A stretch of 64,000 bases of DNA from CAYWEM01 sp964457225. GTDB lineage: Bacteria; Acidobacteriota; Aminicenantia; UBA2199. The notes under the pieces were generated by a model. It made no database searches. It was not told the DNA's origin and was given only the letters and a program-made list of their open reading frames with translations. Position numbers and translations under genes: made by a program. The stretch spans positions 1 to 64,000 of the forward strand of contig CAYWEM010000010.1 of assembly GCA_964457225.1 (NCBI GenBank), written 5' to 3'. Below are positions 16,250 to 25,838 of the stretch, piece by piece; within the stretch, counting starts at the first letter, position 1; every line of letters begins with the position of its first letter.

Positions 16250-19200
16250 TCAATAGCTTAAATTCAGGGTGTGGACGGCGAATTCCGCGGTCGACAGGTC
16301 AAAACGCACCGCCAGGTGGTAAACCGGGCCTGAAACAGCCCTGATCGCTGCCCCCCGCACCTGCAATTGCCGTCCCGGGGCATACACTTCAAGCAGGTAT
16401 TCACGGCCCGGGCGCCCTTCAAGCCTGACTTCCAGCTGGTTTCCCGTCCGCCTTGTCTCCAGGAGTCTGAAGCCGGCCGATGTTTCGTTTTTTACGGCCG
16501 GACTGAGCAGGGGCAGTATTCCGACGCCTTCTTCGAGCGACACTTCCAGCACGTCACGTGCCCCGAGCTTGAAGCCGGTCTGCAGAACCAGGTGCTGTCT
16601 TTCTTCTTCCAGGCTGAATGGCGTTTCCATGCCGTTCAGCAGTACCCGGCTGATTTTACTGCCCGGGGGGAAAGCGGGCCGGAAATCAATTTCAAGCATG
16701 GCTCCGCCCCGGCGGGAAAAAGTGAAGCCGGCTTTGCCGTCGGTTTTTTTCAGCTCCAGGTCCACCCGGGCATCTCCTATTCTCAGGTTTTTCACGGTCA
16801 GCTCGGCCCAGTCAAACGGCAGCACAGGGGCCAGCACGAACGAAGCGGCCGGAGCATCGGGACGGAAGCCGAGCATTCCCTCGTACAACGGTTGCAGGGC
16901 CATGGTATGGGACCAGCACTGGTGCGGGCAAACCCCGCCCGGCCGGTACTCGGCTCCGTGCAGGACTTCCTCGATATAGCCCAACGAGAAATCCCGGTAG
17001 ACGTTGAGATTGTTGCTGACATGGGAAAAACCCTGCAGGGCGTTACCGTAAGCGTACTCGGCCAGCGCCGCCCAGCCGGTGAACAATGGCCAGACCGCTC
17101 CGTAGTGATAGCCCCGCGGATTGTAATGAGGGCTGAACTGGCTCAGGATCCTGACTCCCCAATCGGCGCTCAGGGCGTTGCCGGCAAAGAAATCGACCGC
17201 GGCCCGGCCCTTTTCCTTTTCAAGTTGCCTGAAGTAAAGGGGCACGGCGGCCAGCACGGTTTTCTCCGGATTGAAGGTGCCGTCCCGCTGCTTGGAAAAA
17301 TTGAGAAACCCGGTCTCCAGGTTCCAGAAATCTTCATTGATGATATGCCTGACCTGATTTGCTTCCCGGCTGTAAAAATCCGCCTCCGTGGTCAGGCCGA
17401 GCGCCCCGGCCATCCAGGCCGCCTCTTCCAGGGCCCGGGACCAGACAGCGGCCAGGTAAACTTCACTGTGGGTCCGGTACAGGCTGCCGCCCTCCACCCA
17501 GCCGTGGCCGACATTGGTGTTTTCTATCAGTCCGTCCCCGTCAGTGTCGGTTGAAAAACAGTAATCAAGAGCCATTTTCAACGAGGGCCAGTTCTCCCTG
17601 ATGAAATCCAGGTCGCCCGAGTGGCGCAGGTATTGCCCGGCCAGCACGATGTACAATGGAGTCGAATCCGAGGCATCGTAGTGTACCACGCCGCTGCTGG
17701 TGAGTTCGTGGTAGATTTTTCCGGACAGATCCTGGAAATCCCGGTAAACCTCCAGAACCTTCCTGATCCGCGCAAAATCTCCGTACCCGGTCACCGCCAT
17801 TCCGCTCCACTGGCCGTCACGGCCGAAATACCAGGCATAGCCCGGCCGCCCGTTTATCTGGTGGCCCCCGGCCCAGCCGGTCCTGGTGGTTGAGTATCCG
17901 GCCACCAGGGATAGCCCGATGCCCGGCGTTTCGACGAAGAAGCGGTCAGTTCCGAGCAAGGCCCACTTGTAAGCATCGTTGAATACCGGATCCGGGGTTT
18001 CGATCAGCAGTTTTTCCCGCAGGAAGTTCTCGTAATAATCCCGGGCCTGCAGATATAGTTTTTCCGGATCCCGGGCCGCGGCTGAAAAAACCGCGGCGGC
18101 CCGGTCCAAACCTTCACTTGAACCGGCGAAAACGAAATCCAGATCGGCCCCGGCCTCTACCTGGTAACGCAATAAAGCCGCAACCTGCATTTTTTCAGTG
18201 GCAATTCCCGTTACAGTTTCTCCGTCGCAGTCGAAATCATCGTAGCGTCCCAGCAAAACTTGGCCGGGCCCGGCCGCCGAGCCGAAAACGGAAACGAAGT
18301 CTCCGGAATTGTCCATGACCACCAGGCTGTTGTTCTGTTCATCCCAGGCATGCCTGATTTGCCGGAAGGCCCGTTCGGAATAGGGCCACATGAAACGCAG
18401 GTTGCTCTTCAACCTTACCAGCAGTTCGGCCCCCTTTTCTCCCCGGAATTCGTAATGAGCCACGGCCGCCGCTTCTTCCGGCGCCGCGCTGATCATTTCG
18501 GTCAATTCCAGGCCCGGAAGTGAGTAAACCCTGGTAAAGCCCTCGGGACGGTTGATCACCCGGGGAGTTTTTTCCCTGAGCCAATGAATGGAATCATCCC
18601 CCTCGATCTTCAAACCAAGCTCGTAATCGCGGAAAATCATCAGCGGGTGCGCCCAGATCTCGTCTATTCCACTTTTTTCATAGCCCATGACCGTGATCCG
18701 GCGGCCGTTGCTGTGCCAGAAATCGTTTCCGGCTTCGCTCCGCTCGAGCGACAGGGTGGATTGCTCCCGGTTCCAGGCGCAGGACTTTCCAAAATCGACC
18801 CGGCCCAGGCTGAGCTCAATACCGCTCACCTGGGTCGGGCCGTACTCCCAGTAGTGCTTCTCACCGGAATCCAGCCTGCCGGCCAGGTAGAGCAGGGAAT
18901 TTTGCAGAAACTTCTCCAGGTGCAGGCGGTTGTTGTTTTCCCTGGACAGGTGAGTATAGGCTCCGACCGAAAGGACCCGGCCGGGGCCGGCCTCGTGTTC
19001 CAGGACTATCTTCATCTCTTCCTGCAGTTGAATATAGGCCCAGTTGACCGCCACCACCCGGCCTTGGGGCAGGTTTTCGTCAAAGTAGCCGATCAGGCGG
19101 CAATCCTCGTCCTGCGGCGGATTCCAGGCATAAACCCCGCCGTTCAGGCCCTGGAAAACCGGGTGCCTGCGGTAAGAGTGAAAACCCAGCCTGCGGCCGT

Positions 19201-19627
19201 AGCCTCGATCGACCGCCTGAACAGTTCTTTCTTCCGGCTCTTTCTTCTCCAGGCCCAGGTCGGTCAGCAGGTACATGGCTTCCAGGCTCAGGAACAGTGA
19301 ACCGCCCCGGTTCAGCAAGCCCCGCAGGCCGCTGACCAGGGCCGGGAAATACTCCCGGTCACGCAGGGCAATAAATCCTTCACCGTGAATCCAGACCAGG
19401 TCGGCTCCAGATACGGCTTTTTCATTCCGCGCCGCCTCGGCTGCTGAAAGCCGGCTGACTCGAAATCCGGATTGCCCGGATAAAAATTCCATGACCGCGT
19501 CTCTTTCCCGGACGGCCTCGGCCGAGCTGTCATCGCTGATCAGGATCAAGCGGGGTTCCGGGGACCTGGCCAGGAAAAAAACCGCCAGCAGGAACGGCAC
19601 AACAAGCAAGGGCCAATACTTCTTCAT
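16250..19627 (-). CDS. Large secreted debranching-enzyme-like glycoside hydrolase
   Basis: 1125 residues from the ATG at 19627, placed by AAGGAGGAG upstream; a longer frame to 19663 lacks support. Signal anchor YWPLLVVPFLLAVFFLA. Residues ~20-260 look like a class-I glutamine-amidotransferase/ThuA-like fold (ADLVWIHGEGFIAL, LLNRGGSLFLSLEAMYLL). A beta-sandwich follows, and from ~580 an (alpha/alpha)6 barrel of the amylo-alpha-1,6-glucosidase type: WYFGRDGQWSGMAVTGYGDF, STDTDGDGLIENTNVGHGWV and HYGAVWPLFTGWAALAEYAY. A C-terminal beta domain closes the protein. It is cotranscribed with the MGH1-like GH and the SUMF1-fusion gene. The substrate is not known. Confidence 0.72.
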   Translation of the reverse strand: MKKYWPLLVVPFLLAVFFLARSPEPRLILISDDSSAEAVRERDAVMEFLSGQSGFRVSRLSAAEAARNEKAVSGADLVWIHGEGFIALRDREYFPALVSGLRGLLNRGGSLFLSLEAMYLLTDLGLEKKEPEERTVQAVDRGYGRRLGFHSYRRHPVFQGLNGGVYAWNPPQDEDCRLIGYFDENLPQGRVVAVNWAYIQLQEEMKIVLEHEAGPGRVLSVGAYTHLSRENNNRLHLEKFLQNSLLYLAGRLDSGEKHYWEYGPTQVSGIELSLGRVDFGKSCAWNREQSTLSLERSEAGNDFWHSNGRRITVMGYEKSGIDEIWAHPLMIFRDYELGLKIEGDDSIHWLREKTPRVINRPEGFTRVYSLPGLELTEMISAAPEEAAAVAHYEFRGEKGAELLVRLKSNLRFMWPYSERAFRQIRHAWDEQNNSLVVMDNSGDFVSVFGSAAGPGQVLLGRYDDFDCDGETVTGIATEKMQVAALLRYQVEAGADLDFVFAGSSEGLDRAAAVFSAAARDPEKLYLQARDYYENFLREKLLIETPDPVFNDAYKWALLGTDRFFVETPGIGLSLVAGYSTTRTGWAGGHQINGRPGYAWYFGRDGQWSGMAVTGYGDFARIRKVLEVYRDFQDLSGKIYHELTSSGVVHYDASDSTPLYIVLAGQYLRHSGDLDFIRENWPSLKMALDYCFSTDTDGDGLIENTNVGHGWVEGGSLYRTHSEVYLAAVWSRALEEAAWMAGALGLTTEADFYSREANQVRHIINEDFWNLETGFLNFSKQRDGTFNPEKTVLAAVPLYFRQLEKEKGRAAVDFFAGNALSADWGVRILSQFSPHYNPRGYHYGAVWPLFTGWAALAEYAYGNALQGFSHVSNNLNVYRDFSLGYIEEVLHGAEYRPGGVCPHQCWSHTMALQPLYEGMLGFRPDAPAASFVLAPVLPFDWAELTVKNLRIGDARVDLELKKTDGKAGFTFSRRGGAMLEIDFRPAFPPGSKISRVLLNGMETPFSLEEERQHLVLQTGFKLGARDVLEVSLEEGVGILPLLSPAVKNETSAGFRLLETRRTGNQLEVRLEGRPGREYLLEVYAPGRQLQVRGAAIRAVSGPVYHLAVRFDLSTAEFAVHTLNLSY

Positions 19628-19652
19628 CAGTATCTCCTCCTTGGCCGGGAAT

Positions 19653-22412
19653 TCAAAGGGCATCCTTTGCGCATCTGAAACCTACGGTTGAGTTCCTCTC
19701 GAATCCCGGGGAAACTCTGAGCAGCATTTGGGCATGGCTCAGTTTCTGCGGGCCGCCCTGCACGTACCACCAGCTTGAAGTCGGCTTGAAATGACTGCCG
19801 CCCTTGAGGATCAGGAATTCGTACGAGCCGTTGTCATACAGGTCGGCGGTCATCTGCCAGACATTCCCGACCAGGTCCTGCACTCCGAATTCACTGGCGC
19901 CCAGCGGGAAGGCGTCAACCGGGGTGGTTTCTCCAAGGGCGTTGTTGCACCTGTCTTCAACGAAGTCATTCCCCCAGGGATAAGCCCGGCCGGCCCGGCC
20001 GCGTCCGGCCTGGAGCCATTCTTCCTCGCTGGGCAGGCGCTTGCCGGCCCAGGCTGCATAGGCCAGGGCGTCCTCGTAACTGACGTAGACCACCGGGTGG
20101 TTTTCCTGCTCCGGCCTGGGGCGGCCATTTTCCCAGTGCTTCAGGAAATTGTTCCGGTCAGCTGGCGAATAAACGCCGGTCTGCATGAATTCATAAAACT
20201 GTCGGTTGCTGACCGGGAAAACGTCCAGGTAGAATTTTTCAGTTTTCACCGGGTATTCGGCCGGAGCCGGGTAAGGAATGAATTTCTCGGCAATAGTGCG
20301 TGAAAACACGAACTCAGCAGCCGGTATCTCGACCATGCCCGGCGGAACTTCGGCGGCCGGGGCGGTTTTTTCCCGGCGGGAAACCAGGCGGGGGGTTCCC
20401 GGCTGTAGGTATTCAACTGTCTGGTCAAGCAAACGGTCATCCTGGAAAAGCTGCAGCACGAATTTGCCTTCATACCTGAAGAAGTGTTCTCGCAGTGAAA
20501 TCCGGTGCTCGCCCGGCTTGAATTCAACCGGCTTTTTGCGGTAGTCGGGATCCCCGGGCCACAGCAGGATGCGCTGGCCTTCTCCGGCCGAGAACTCCAG
20601 GGTGTCATTGCGCAGTTCCGAATGCAGGCGTTTTTTAAAGCGGGCCAGGCAGCCGATCGCGCCCTCGCGGCGGGTGCCCAGCCAGGCGGCTTCAAAAGCC
20701 CCGACCCGGGCCACGGCGTAATGCCGCCCGTTTTTCTTTTCGATCCTCATTTCCTCGTTGTGCCACAGGTCCAGGTAGCGGTATTCATCATCCGGCTCGA
20801 TTTCAAACAGCGGCGCATCTACGCCTGCGGGCCGGGTGGAGTAAATCGTGTAAATGGTTTTTTCGGCATCCTGCCAGCGGTTGACCAGGATGTCATCGAT
20901 CAGGGTGGGGATCAGCGGTGTCCAGTCGGGATCAAGAAACGCCGCTGAATTCTGGCGCAGAATCCGGGTGGTCCGGCCCAGGAATTTGTATTCCTCGGGC
21001 ATCCAATCCGGTCTTCCCGGGGCGAAGGTGTTGATCTCCACTCCGTAGCCGTTGAAAAAAGCCAGGGCGCTTTCCCGGTGAATCCGGCCCTGGCTGAGCT
21101 GAAGCACCCGGAAAATGGCGAAATCCGGCTTGATAAGCTTGTTGAGATTGAGAGGCGGAGTCAGGAATATGGCGTCGTGTACCCGGCCGGACACGATACC
21201 AGGCATGTCCCGGGGCACGGCCATGCCCTCGGAATACATGATCACTCCAGGGCGCGCCCGGTCGGCCGCGGCCTGCAGATCAAGGCTGGAAGCCCCCCTG
21301 GTATCAAGCACCACGCCCCCGGCCCCTGTGGCGGCGATCAGCGAGCTCAGGCCGGCCATATGATCCTGGTCCCGGGTGCTCTCATCCCAGGGATTGTAAG
21401 AGATGAAGAATTCGGTGCCGTTTTTCCGGGCGGAGGAAGCGAGTCGATACAGTTTTTCCAGGCCGCCGGGCAGATCGGCGTAAAGATCCCACTGGTTGCG
21501 CCGGTCGAGCCCCAGGGTCGGCCAGGTGGGCCAGAGGATGAAAACATCGAAACCGCCGAAAAAACGTTGTCCCATGTCGAGATAGGCGTCCAGGGTGTAC
21601 TCACCCTTCGAACGGTCGTAGAAATTGTAATCCCAGGCATAAGTACAGGAAATAAGGTACTTGTGCCTGATCCATTTCAGGTCCGGCCTCTGGAACAGCT
21701 CCTGGTCGAATTCCTGCAGGTCATAGAGATAGCGGTCGCGGAAAACTATTTTCAGACCATTCTGCCAGGCCCCGGAGAAAACCTCGAAGAAAATGCGGTA
21801 CGAAATGGTTGTGCCGGGAGGCATGATGGTGTGGAACCTGGCCCTTTCGGCCGCGCCGGTCTGAGCCCTGCGGGCCAGGGCCGCGGCCCGAAAACCGTCG
21901 CGCCTGGTCTCGACCGAGCAGTAGCCCAGTTCCCAGGCGTTATCCGGCACTATGACCCCGACCGGGGCCAGCCCGGGGCGGAAAAGCTTTGTCCTGGTAA
22001 GGGAGGCCGGTCCGTCAGCCTCTATGTAGACGTTATCGGCCAATGCTCCGAAGGGAACCAGGTTGGAGATTTTCAGTTTCTCCGAAGCCAGGTTTTCAAT
22101 TTCAAGCAGGTAATTGACCGTTCCGTTGAAAGGCGGCTCCGGTCTGAGGCGGAAACGCAGCTTTCCGCGCCATGAAAAAACCAGGCCGCCGGTCTTGTTT
22201 TCCAGGGTCATGTCCAGGCTGGAAACCGGCTTTTCTTCAACCTGCAGGGTGAACAGCGGTTTTACTGCAGGCAGATCGACCTTTCCACCGGGGCAGTCCA
22301 GGGCCCTGATCCCCACACCGGATTGCAGGTAAAAAACCGGGACTGCGGCTTCAGGCTGAAGCGCCAGCCCGCTCAAAGAAAAGAGGAAAATGAAGCTGAT
22401 AAAGATTTTCAT
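19653..22412 (-). CDS. Glycosidase-like protein fused to a SUMF1/FGE-type domain
   Basis: 919 residues with a signal peptide (FISFIFLFSLSGLAL). Residues ~20-220 form a beta-sandwich. Residues ~230-560 look like a TIM barrel of the alpha-galactosidase kind (YNFYDRSKGEYTLDAYLDMG, ISYNPWDESTRDQDHMAG, GVVLDTRGA). After a beta domain, ~690-919 is a formylglycine-generating-enzyme/SUMF1 domain: GMVEIPAAEF, FYLDVFPVSNRQFYEFM, RLPSEEEWLQAGRG, VGNVWQMTADLY, FRCAKDAL. Where true FGEs have RGGSW followed by two copper-binding Cys, this protein reads KGGSHFKPTSSWW and has none, so sulfatase activation is unlikely. First gene of the minus-strand galactoside operon, divergent from lacZ. Confidence 0.75.
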   Translation of the reverse strand: MKIFISFIFLFSLSGLALQPEAAVPVFYLQSGVGIRALDCPGGKVDLPAVKPLFTLQVEEKPVSSLDMTLENKTGGLVFSWRGKLRFRLRPEPPFNGTVNYLLEIENLASEKLKISNLVPFGALADNVYIEADGPASLTRTKLFRPGLAPVGVIVPDNAWELGYCSVETRRDGFRAAALARRAQTGAAERARFHTIMPPGTTISYRIFFEVFSGAWQNGLKIVFRDRYLYDLQEFDQELFQRPDLKWIRHKYLISCTYAWDYNFYDRSKGEYTLDAYLDMGQRFFGGFDVFILWPTWPTLGLDRRNQWDLYADLPGGLEKLYRLASSARKNGTEFFISYNPWDESTRDQDHMAGLSSLIAATGAGGVVLDTRGASSLDLQAAADRARPGVIMYSEGMAVPRDMPGIVSGRVHDAIFLTPPLNLNKLIKPDFAIFRVLQLSQGRIHRESALAFFNGYGVEINTFAPGRPDWMPEEYKFLGRTTRILRQNSAAFLDPDWTPLIPTLIDDILVNRWQDAEKTIYTIYSTRPAGVDAPLFEIEPDDEYRYLDLWHNEEMRIEKKNGRHYAVARVGAFEAAWLGTRREGAIGCLARFKKRLHSELRNDTLEFSAGEGQRILLWPGDPDYRKKPVEFKPGEHRISLREHFFRYEGKFVLQLFQDDRLLDQTVEYLQPGTPRLVSRREKTAPAAEVPPGMVEIPAAEFVFSRTIAEKFIPYPAPAEYPVKTEKFYLDVFPVSNRQFYEFMQTGVYSPADRNNFLKHWENGRPRPEQENHPVVYVSYEDALAYAAWAGKRLPSEEEWLQAGRGRAGRAYPWGNDFVEDRCNNALGETTPVDAFPLGASEFGVQDLVGNVWQMTADLYDNGSYEFLILKGGSHFKPTSSWWYVQGGPQKLSHAQMLLRVSPGFERNSTVGFRCAKDAL

Positions 22413-22439
22413 TGTTTGTTTCCCGACGGTGTTTCATTG

Positions 22440-22485
22440 ATCAGCTTGATTTTAGGGGGGCTGATGTGCAATAGTCAAGCAAATG
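22440..22485 (-). promoter_or_regulatory. Candidate promoter of the galactoside operon with an inverted repeat
   Basis: The minus strand carries TTGACT and TAAAAT separated by 18 bp, ahead of the gene starting at 22412. The short inverted repeat ATCAGC...GCTGAT (22440-22445 / 22460-22465) spans the -10 region. A repressor site is possible but the arms are short. Confidence 0.35.
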
Positions 22486-22557
22486 ATGTCGGCCGGGCAA
22501 AATCTAAAGGAACCGTCGGCTGTCCCCGGCCGTTTGCCGGCCATTTTTGGAGAAAAA

Positions 22558-25500
22558 ATGAAAAAAAGCCCGATCTTTCAACTTGCAACATTACTTTTGT
22601 TGCTTCTTTTCAGCCCAGCCGGAGCCGGGCCCGGACAAGACAGTGCTCCGGACTGGGAAAACCCCCTGGTTTTCGAGCGCAACCAGGAAAAACCGCGGGC
22701 GACTTTCATCTCTTTTCCCGATCTTAAAGCCGCGCTCAGCCAGAAAAGGCGGCAATCGATTTACTATCAAAGCTTGAACGGAGACTGGAAGTTCAAGTTG
22801 GTCCGCAAGCCCGGCGAGCGGCCGCTGCGGTTCCAGGAACCGGATTACGATGTTTCCGACTGGATCGAAGTCCCGGTCCCGGCGAACTGGGAAGTACTGG
22901 GCCATGACCTGCCGATATACGTCAATCATCCCTATGAATTCGCCGATCCGCGGGCACCGATAACCGACCTGGACCAGGGGCCCGAACCTCCCCGCGTTCC
23001 CCGTGACTACAACCCGGTGGCTTCTTACCGGCGCGATTTCACCCTGCCCGAATCCTGGGCCGGCCGGGATGTTTTCATCTGCTTCGGGGGTGTCAAATCC
23101 GCCATGTACCTCTGGATCAACGGTCACCTGGTCGGATACGGCCAGAACAGCAAGACTCCGGCCGAATGGAATATCAGTCCCTACCTGGTCAAGGGGAAAA
23201 ACACCGCGGCTTTCCAGGTTTACCGCTGGTCCGACGGATCCTACCTTGAATGCCAGGATTTCTGGAGAATCAGCGGACCGCAGCGGGATGTCTATCTCCA
23301 TGCCCGGCCCCGAGTCCGGATCAGGGATTTCTTTGCCCGGGCCGATCTCGATGACGCCTACCGGGATGGCGTCTTTCGACTGAGCATTGACCTGCTGAAC
23401 AACGGGGACGCGGACCAGGGTGAATACCTGGTCGAGTACCGGTTGTTCGACGAGCGGGGCGTTGAAGCAGCCGGATCCGCATGCAGGCTGAGCCTGCAGG
23501 ACCTCCGGGAAACCAGCCTGGAATTCGAGGCCGCCGTCGGCAACCCGCGCCGCTGGAGCGCCGAGGATCCTTACCTGTACAGCCTGGCCGTCAGCCTCAG
23601 TGATCCGTCCGGGCGGGTACTCGAAGTGGTCGGCTGTCGTACCGGGTTCAGAAGGGTGGAAATCCGGGACGGTCTTTTCCTGGTCAACGGCAAAGCGATA
23701 CTGGTGAAAGGGGTCAACCGGCACGAGCATGACCAGATGCGGGGCCATGTCATCAGCGAGGAACAGATGATCAGGGAGATCGCCCTGATGAAGCAGTTCA
23801 ACATCAACGCAGTCAGAACCGCGCATTATCCTCACGACGAAAGGTTTTACGAACTATGCGACCAGTACGGGATATACCTGACCGGAGAAGCAAATCTCGA
23901 ATCTCACGGCATGTACTACGGGGAAAAGTCCCTGGCCAGGAATCCGCTCTGGCTGGAAGCCCACCTGGACCGCAATACCAGGATGGTGGAAAGAGACAAG
24001 AATCACCCGGCGGTCATCATCTGGTCAATGGGCAATGAAGCGGGTGACGGCGACAATTTCCGCGCTGTTTACCGCTGGATCAGGCAAAGGGATCCCGGTC
24101 GGCCGGTTCAGTACGAGCGGGCCCTGGCCGGGGAAAACACCGACATTTTTTGCCCCCAGTACCCTTCACTCGGCTTTCTCAAAGAGTATGCCGCGGAAAA
24201 AAGAGCCAAGCCGATGATCATGAGTGAATACAGCCACGCCATGGGTAATTCCAGCGGAAACCTGCTTGACCTGTGGGACTACATTTATGAACCAGGCCGG
24301 CCCCAGCTGCAGGGCGGCCATATCTGGGACTGGATCGACCAGGCCCTGCTCAGCCGGGACGAGCAAGGACGCGAATTCTGGGCCTACGGCGGTGATTTCG
24401 GGCCGCCGGGTACTCCTTCCGATGACAATTTTCTCTGCAACGGCCTGCTTTTCCCGGACCTGACTCCGCAACCGGCTCTCCGGGAAGTGAAATACGCTTA
24501 CCAGAACATCCGTTTTCTGGCTGAAAACCTTGCTTCAGGAGAAATATGCATAGAGAACCGTTTCGATTTCTCCGACCTGGATGATTATGAAATCAACTGG
24601 GTACTGTCGGAAAATGGAAAAAAACTGCAAAGAGGAGTTCTGGCCGGTTTCAAGCTGCAGGCAGGTCAGAGTGAAACAGTGCGGATACCTTTCACACTCC
24701 CCCGGCCCCGGCCCGGAGCCGAGTACTTCATCAATCTCAGCGCCAGGCTGAAAGTCGACCGGCCTTTCAGGCCGGCCGGTTTCGAAGTGGCCGCCGAGCA
24801 ATTCCGCCTGCCCCTGCAAAAGGAAGCAACACCCCGAAAACCTTCCGGCCCGGCCCTGCAGGTAAAAATCCAGGATTCATCGATCATAATCAACGGGGCC
24901 AACTTCCAGGTGCAATTCGACTCCGGCAGCGGACAGCTGAAATCATACCGGATCAACGGTTACCAGCTTCTGCAGAAAGGCCCGGCGCTCAATTTCTGGA
25001 GGCCGCCGACCGACAATGACAGGGGAAGTGACATGATCGGCCGGCTGGGCATCTGGAGAAAAGCCGGAGGCAACGTCCGGCCGCATCAGGTTCGCCAGCG
25101 GCGCGGCCCGCAAAACCAGGTGCTCGTATCAGTCGACTACCTGCTTGATGACACCGGGGCGGAGGCTGCTTTGACCTACGCCATCAACGGAGACGGTTCC
25201 ATTCTGGTCAGCTGTTCCTTCAATCCGGGGGCGGAAAAGCTTCCCGACCTGCCGCGTTTCGGGCTCAGGCTGGAAATGCCCCGGGAATTTGCGAACCTGT
25301 CCTGGTTCGGCCGGGGCCCACATGAAAACTACCCGGACCGCAAGCGCAGCGCTTTTGTCGGACTCTACTCGGGCAAAGTGGCGGAGCAGTACGTCAACTA
25401 CGTACGGCCCCAGGAAAACGGTTACAAGACCGATGTCCGCTGGTTCGAACTGAAAAACGCCGACGGCCTGGGTTTTCGCTTCAGTTCAAGCACGCCGCGC

Positions 25501-25731
25501 AATTTCGGTTTTTCCGCTCTGCCCAACCCGCTTGAGGACTTCGACCAGCAAAATCACCGCGACCTGAGACATACTATAGACATCAAGCCGCAAAACGGGG
25601 TCTTCATCTGCCTGGATCACCTGATGACGGGCCTGGCCGGAGACAATTCCTGGGGCGCTTTGCCCTACCCGCAGTACAGGGTGCAGGCCCGGGATTACTC
25701 CTTTTCATTCCTGGTCAGCCCTGTTTTCTGA
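22558..25731 (+). CDS. Secreted GH2 beta-galactosidase (LacZ type)
   Basis: 1058 residues from the ATG at 22558, supported by GGAG upstream; the frame is open 25 codons further but without a ribosome site. Signal peptide IFQLATLLLLLLFSPAGAG, so it acts in the periplasm or outside. Domain order is that of E. coli LacZ: sugar-binding jelly roll (NGDWKFKL, WEVPVPANW-like), immunoglobulin-like, TIM barrel, and C-terminal bgal small chain (LNFWRPPTDNDRG, WFGRGPHENYPDRK). The acid/base Glu lies in WSMGNEAGDG and the nucleophile Glu in MSEYSHAMGNS. It hydrolyses terminal beta-galactosides and is divergent from the operon that ends in symporter and galK, giving a complete cleave-import-phosphorylate route. 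Confidence 0.93.
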   Translation: MKKSPIFQLATLLLLLLFSPAGAGPGQDSAPDWENPLVFERNQEKPRATFISFPDLKAALSQKRRQSIYYQSLNGDWKFKLVRKPGERPLRFQEPDYDVSDWIEVPVPANWEVLGHDLPIYVNHPYEFADPRAPITDLDQGPEPPRVPRDYNPVASYRRDFTLPESWAGRDVFICFGGVKSAMYLWINGHLVGYGQNSKTPAEWNISPYLVKGKNTAAFQVYRWSDGSYLECQDFWRISGPQRDVYLHARPRVRIRDFFARADLDDAYRDGVFRLSIDLLNNGDADQGEYLVEYRLFDERGVEAAGSACRLSLQDLRETSLEFEAAVGNPRRWSAEDPYLYSLAVSLSDPSGRVLEVVGCRTGFRRVEIRDGLFLVNGKAILVKGVNRHEHDQMRGHVISEEQMIREIALMKQFNINAVRTAHYPHDERFYELCDQYGIYLTGEANLESHGMYYGEKSLARNPLWLEAHLDRNTRMVERDKNHPAVIIWSMGNEAGDGDNFRAVYRWIRQRDPGRPVQYERALAGENTDIFCPQYPSLGFLKEYAAEKRAKPMIMSEYSHAMGNSSGNLLDLWDYIYEPGRPQLQGGHIWDWIDQALLSRDEQGREFWAYGGDFGPPGTPSDDNFLCNGLLFPDLTPQPALREVKYAYQNIRFLAENLASGEICIENRFDFSDLDDYEINWVLSENGKKLQRGVLAGFKLQAGQSETVRIPFTLPRPRPGAEYFINLSARLKVDRPFRPAGFEVAAEQFRLPLQKEATPRKPSGPALQVKIQDSSIIINGANFQVQFDSGSGQLKSYRINGYQLLQKGPALNFWRPPTDNDRGSDMIGRLGIWRKAGGNVRPHQVRQRRGPQNQVLVSVDYLLDDTGAEAALTYAINGDGSILVSCSFNPGAEKLPDLPRFGLRLEMPREFANLSWFGRGPHENYPDRKRSAFVGLYSGKVAEQYVNYVRPQENGYKTDVRWFELKNADGLGFRFSSSTPRNFGFSALPNPLEDFDQQNHRDLRHTIDIKPQNGVFICLDHLMTGLAGDNSWGALPYPQYRVQARDYSFSFLVSPVF

Positions 25732-25749
25732 GCGCAGTGAGAAGGCAAG

Positions 25750-25778
25750 TTGACAAGCGCGCGTCCCGACACTAGAAT
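25750..25778 (+). promoter_or_regulatory. Sigma-70 promoter of tpx
   Basis: TTGACA (25750-25755), 17-bp spacer, TAGAAT (25773-25778). Leader about 53 nt with ACGGAGG just before the start codon. Confidence 0.65.
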
Positions 25779-25838
25779 TTCAAGCGTTGCCGGTTCTTTA
25801 TCAACCGGCATTCGAAAAAGACTGAAACGGAGGTGAAC

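Noticed and set aside
22526..22545. CCGGC-CGTTT-GCCGG hairpin just before the lacZ ribosome site
   Set aside because: Five-base stem in GC-rich DNA with only a short T run; could be an attenuator but too weak to claim.
22591..23835. 414-codon minus frame inside lacZ
   Set aside because: LacZ on the plus strand has signal peptide, GH2 domains and catalytic residues; the antisense frame has none.
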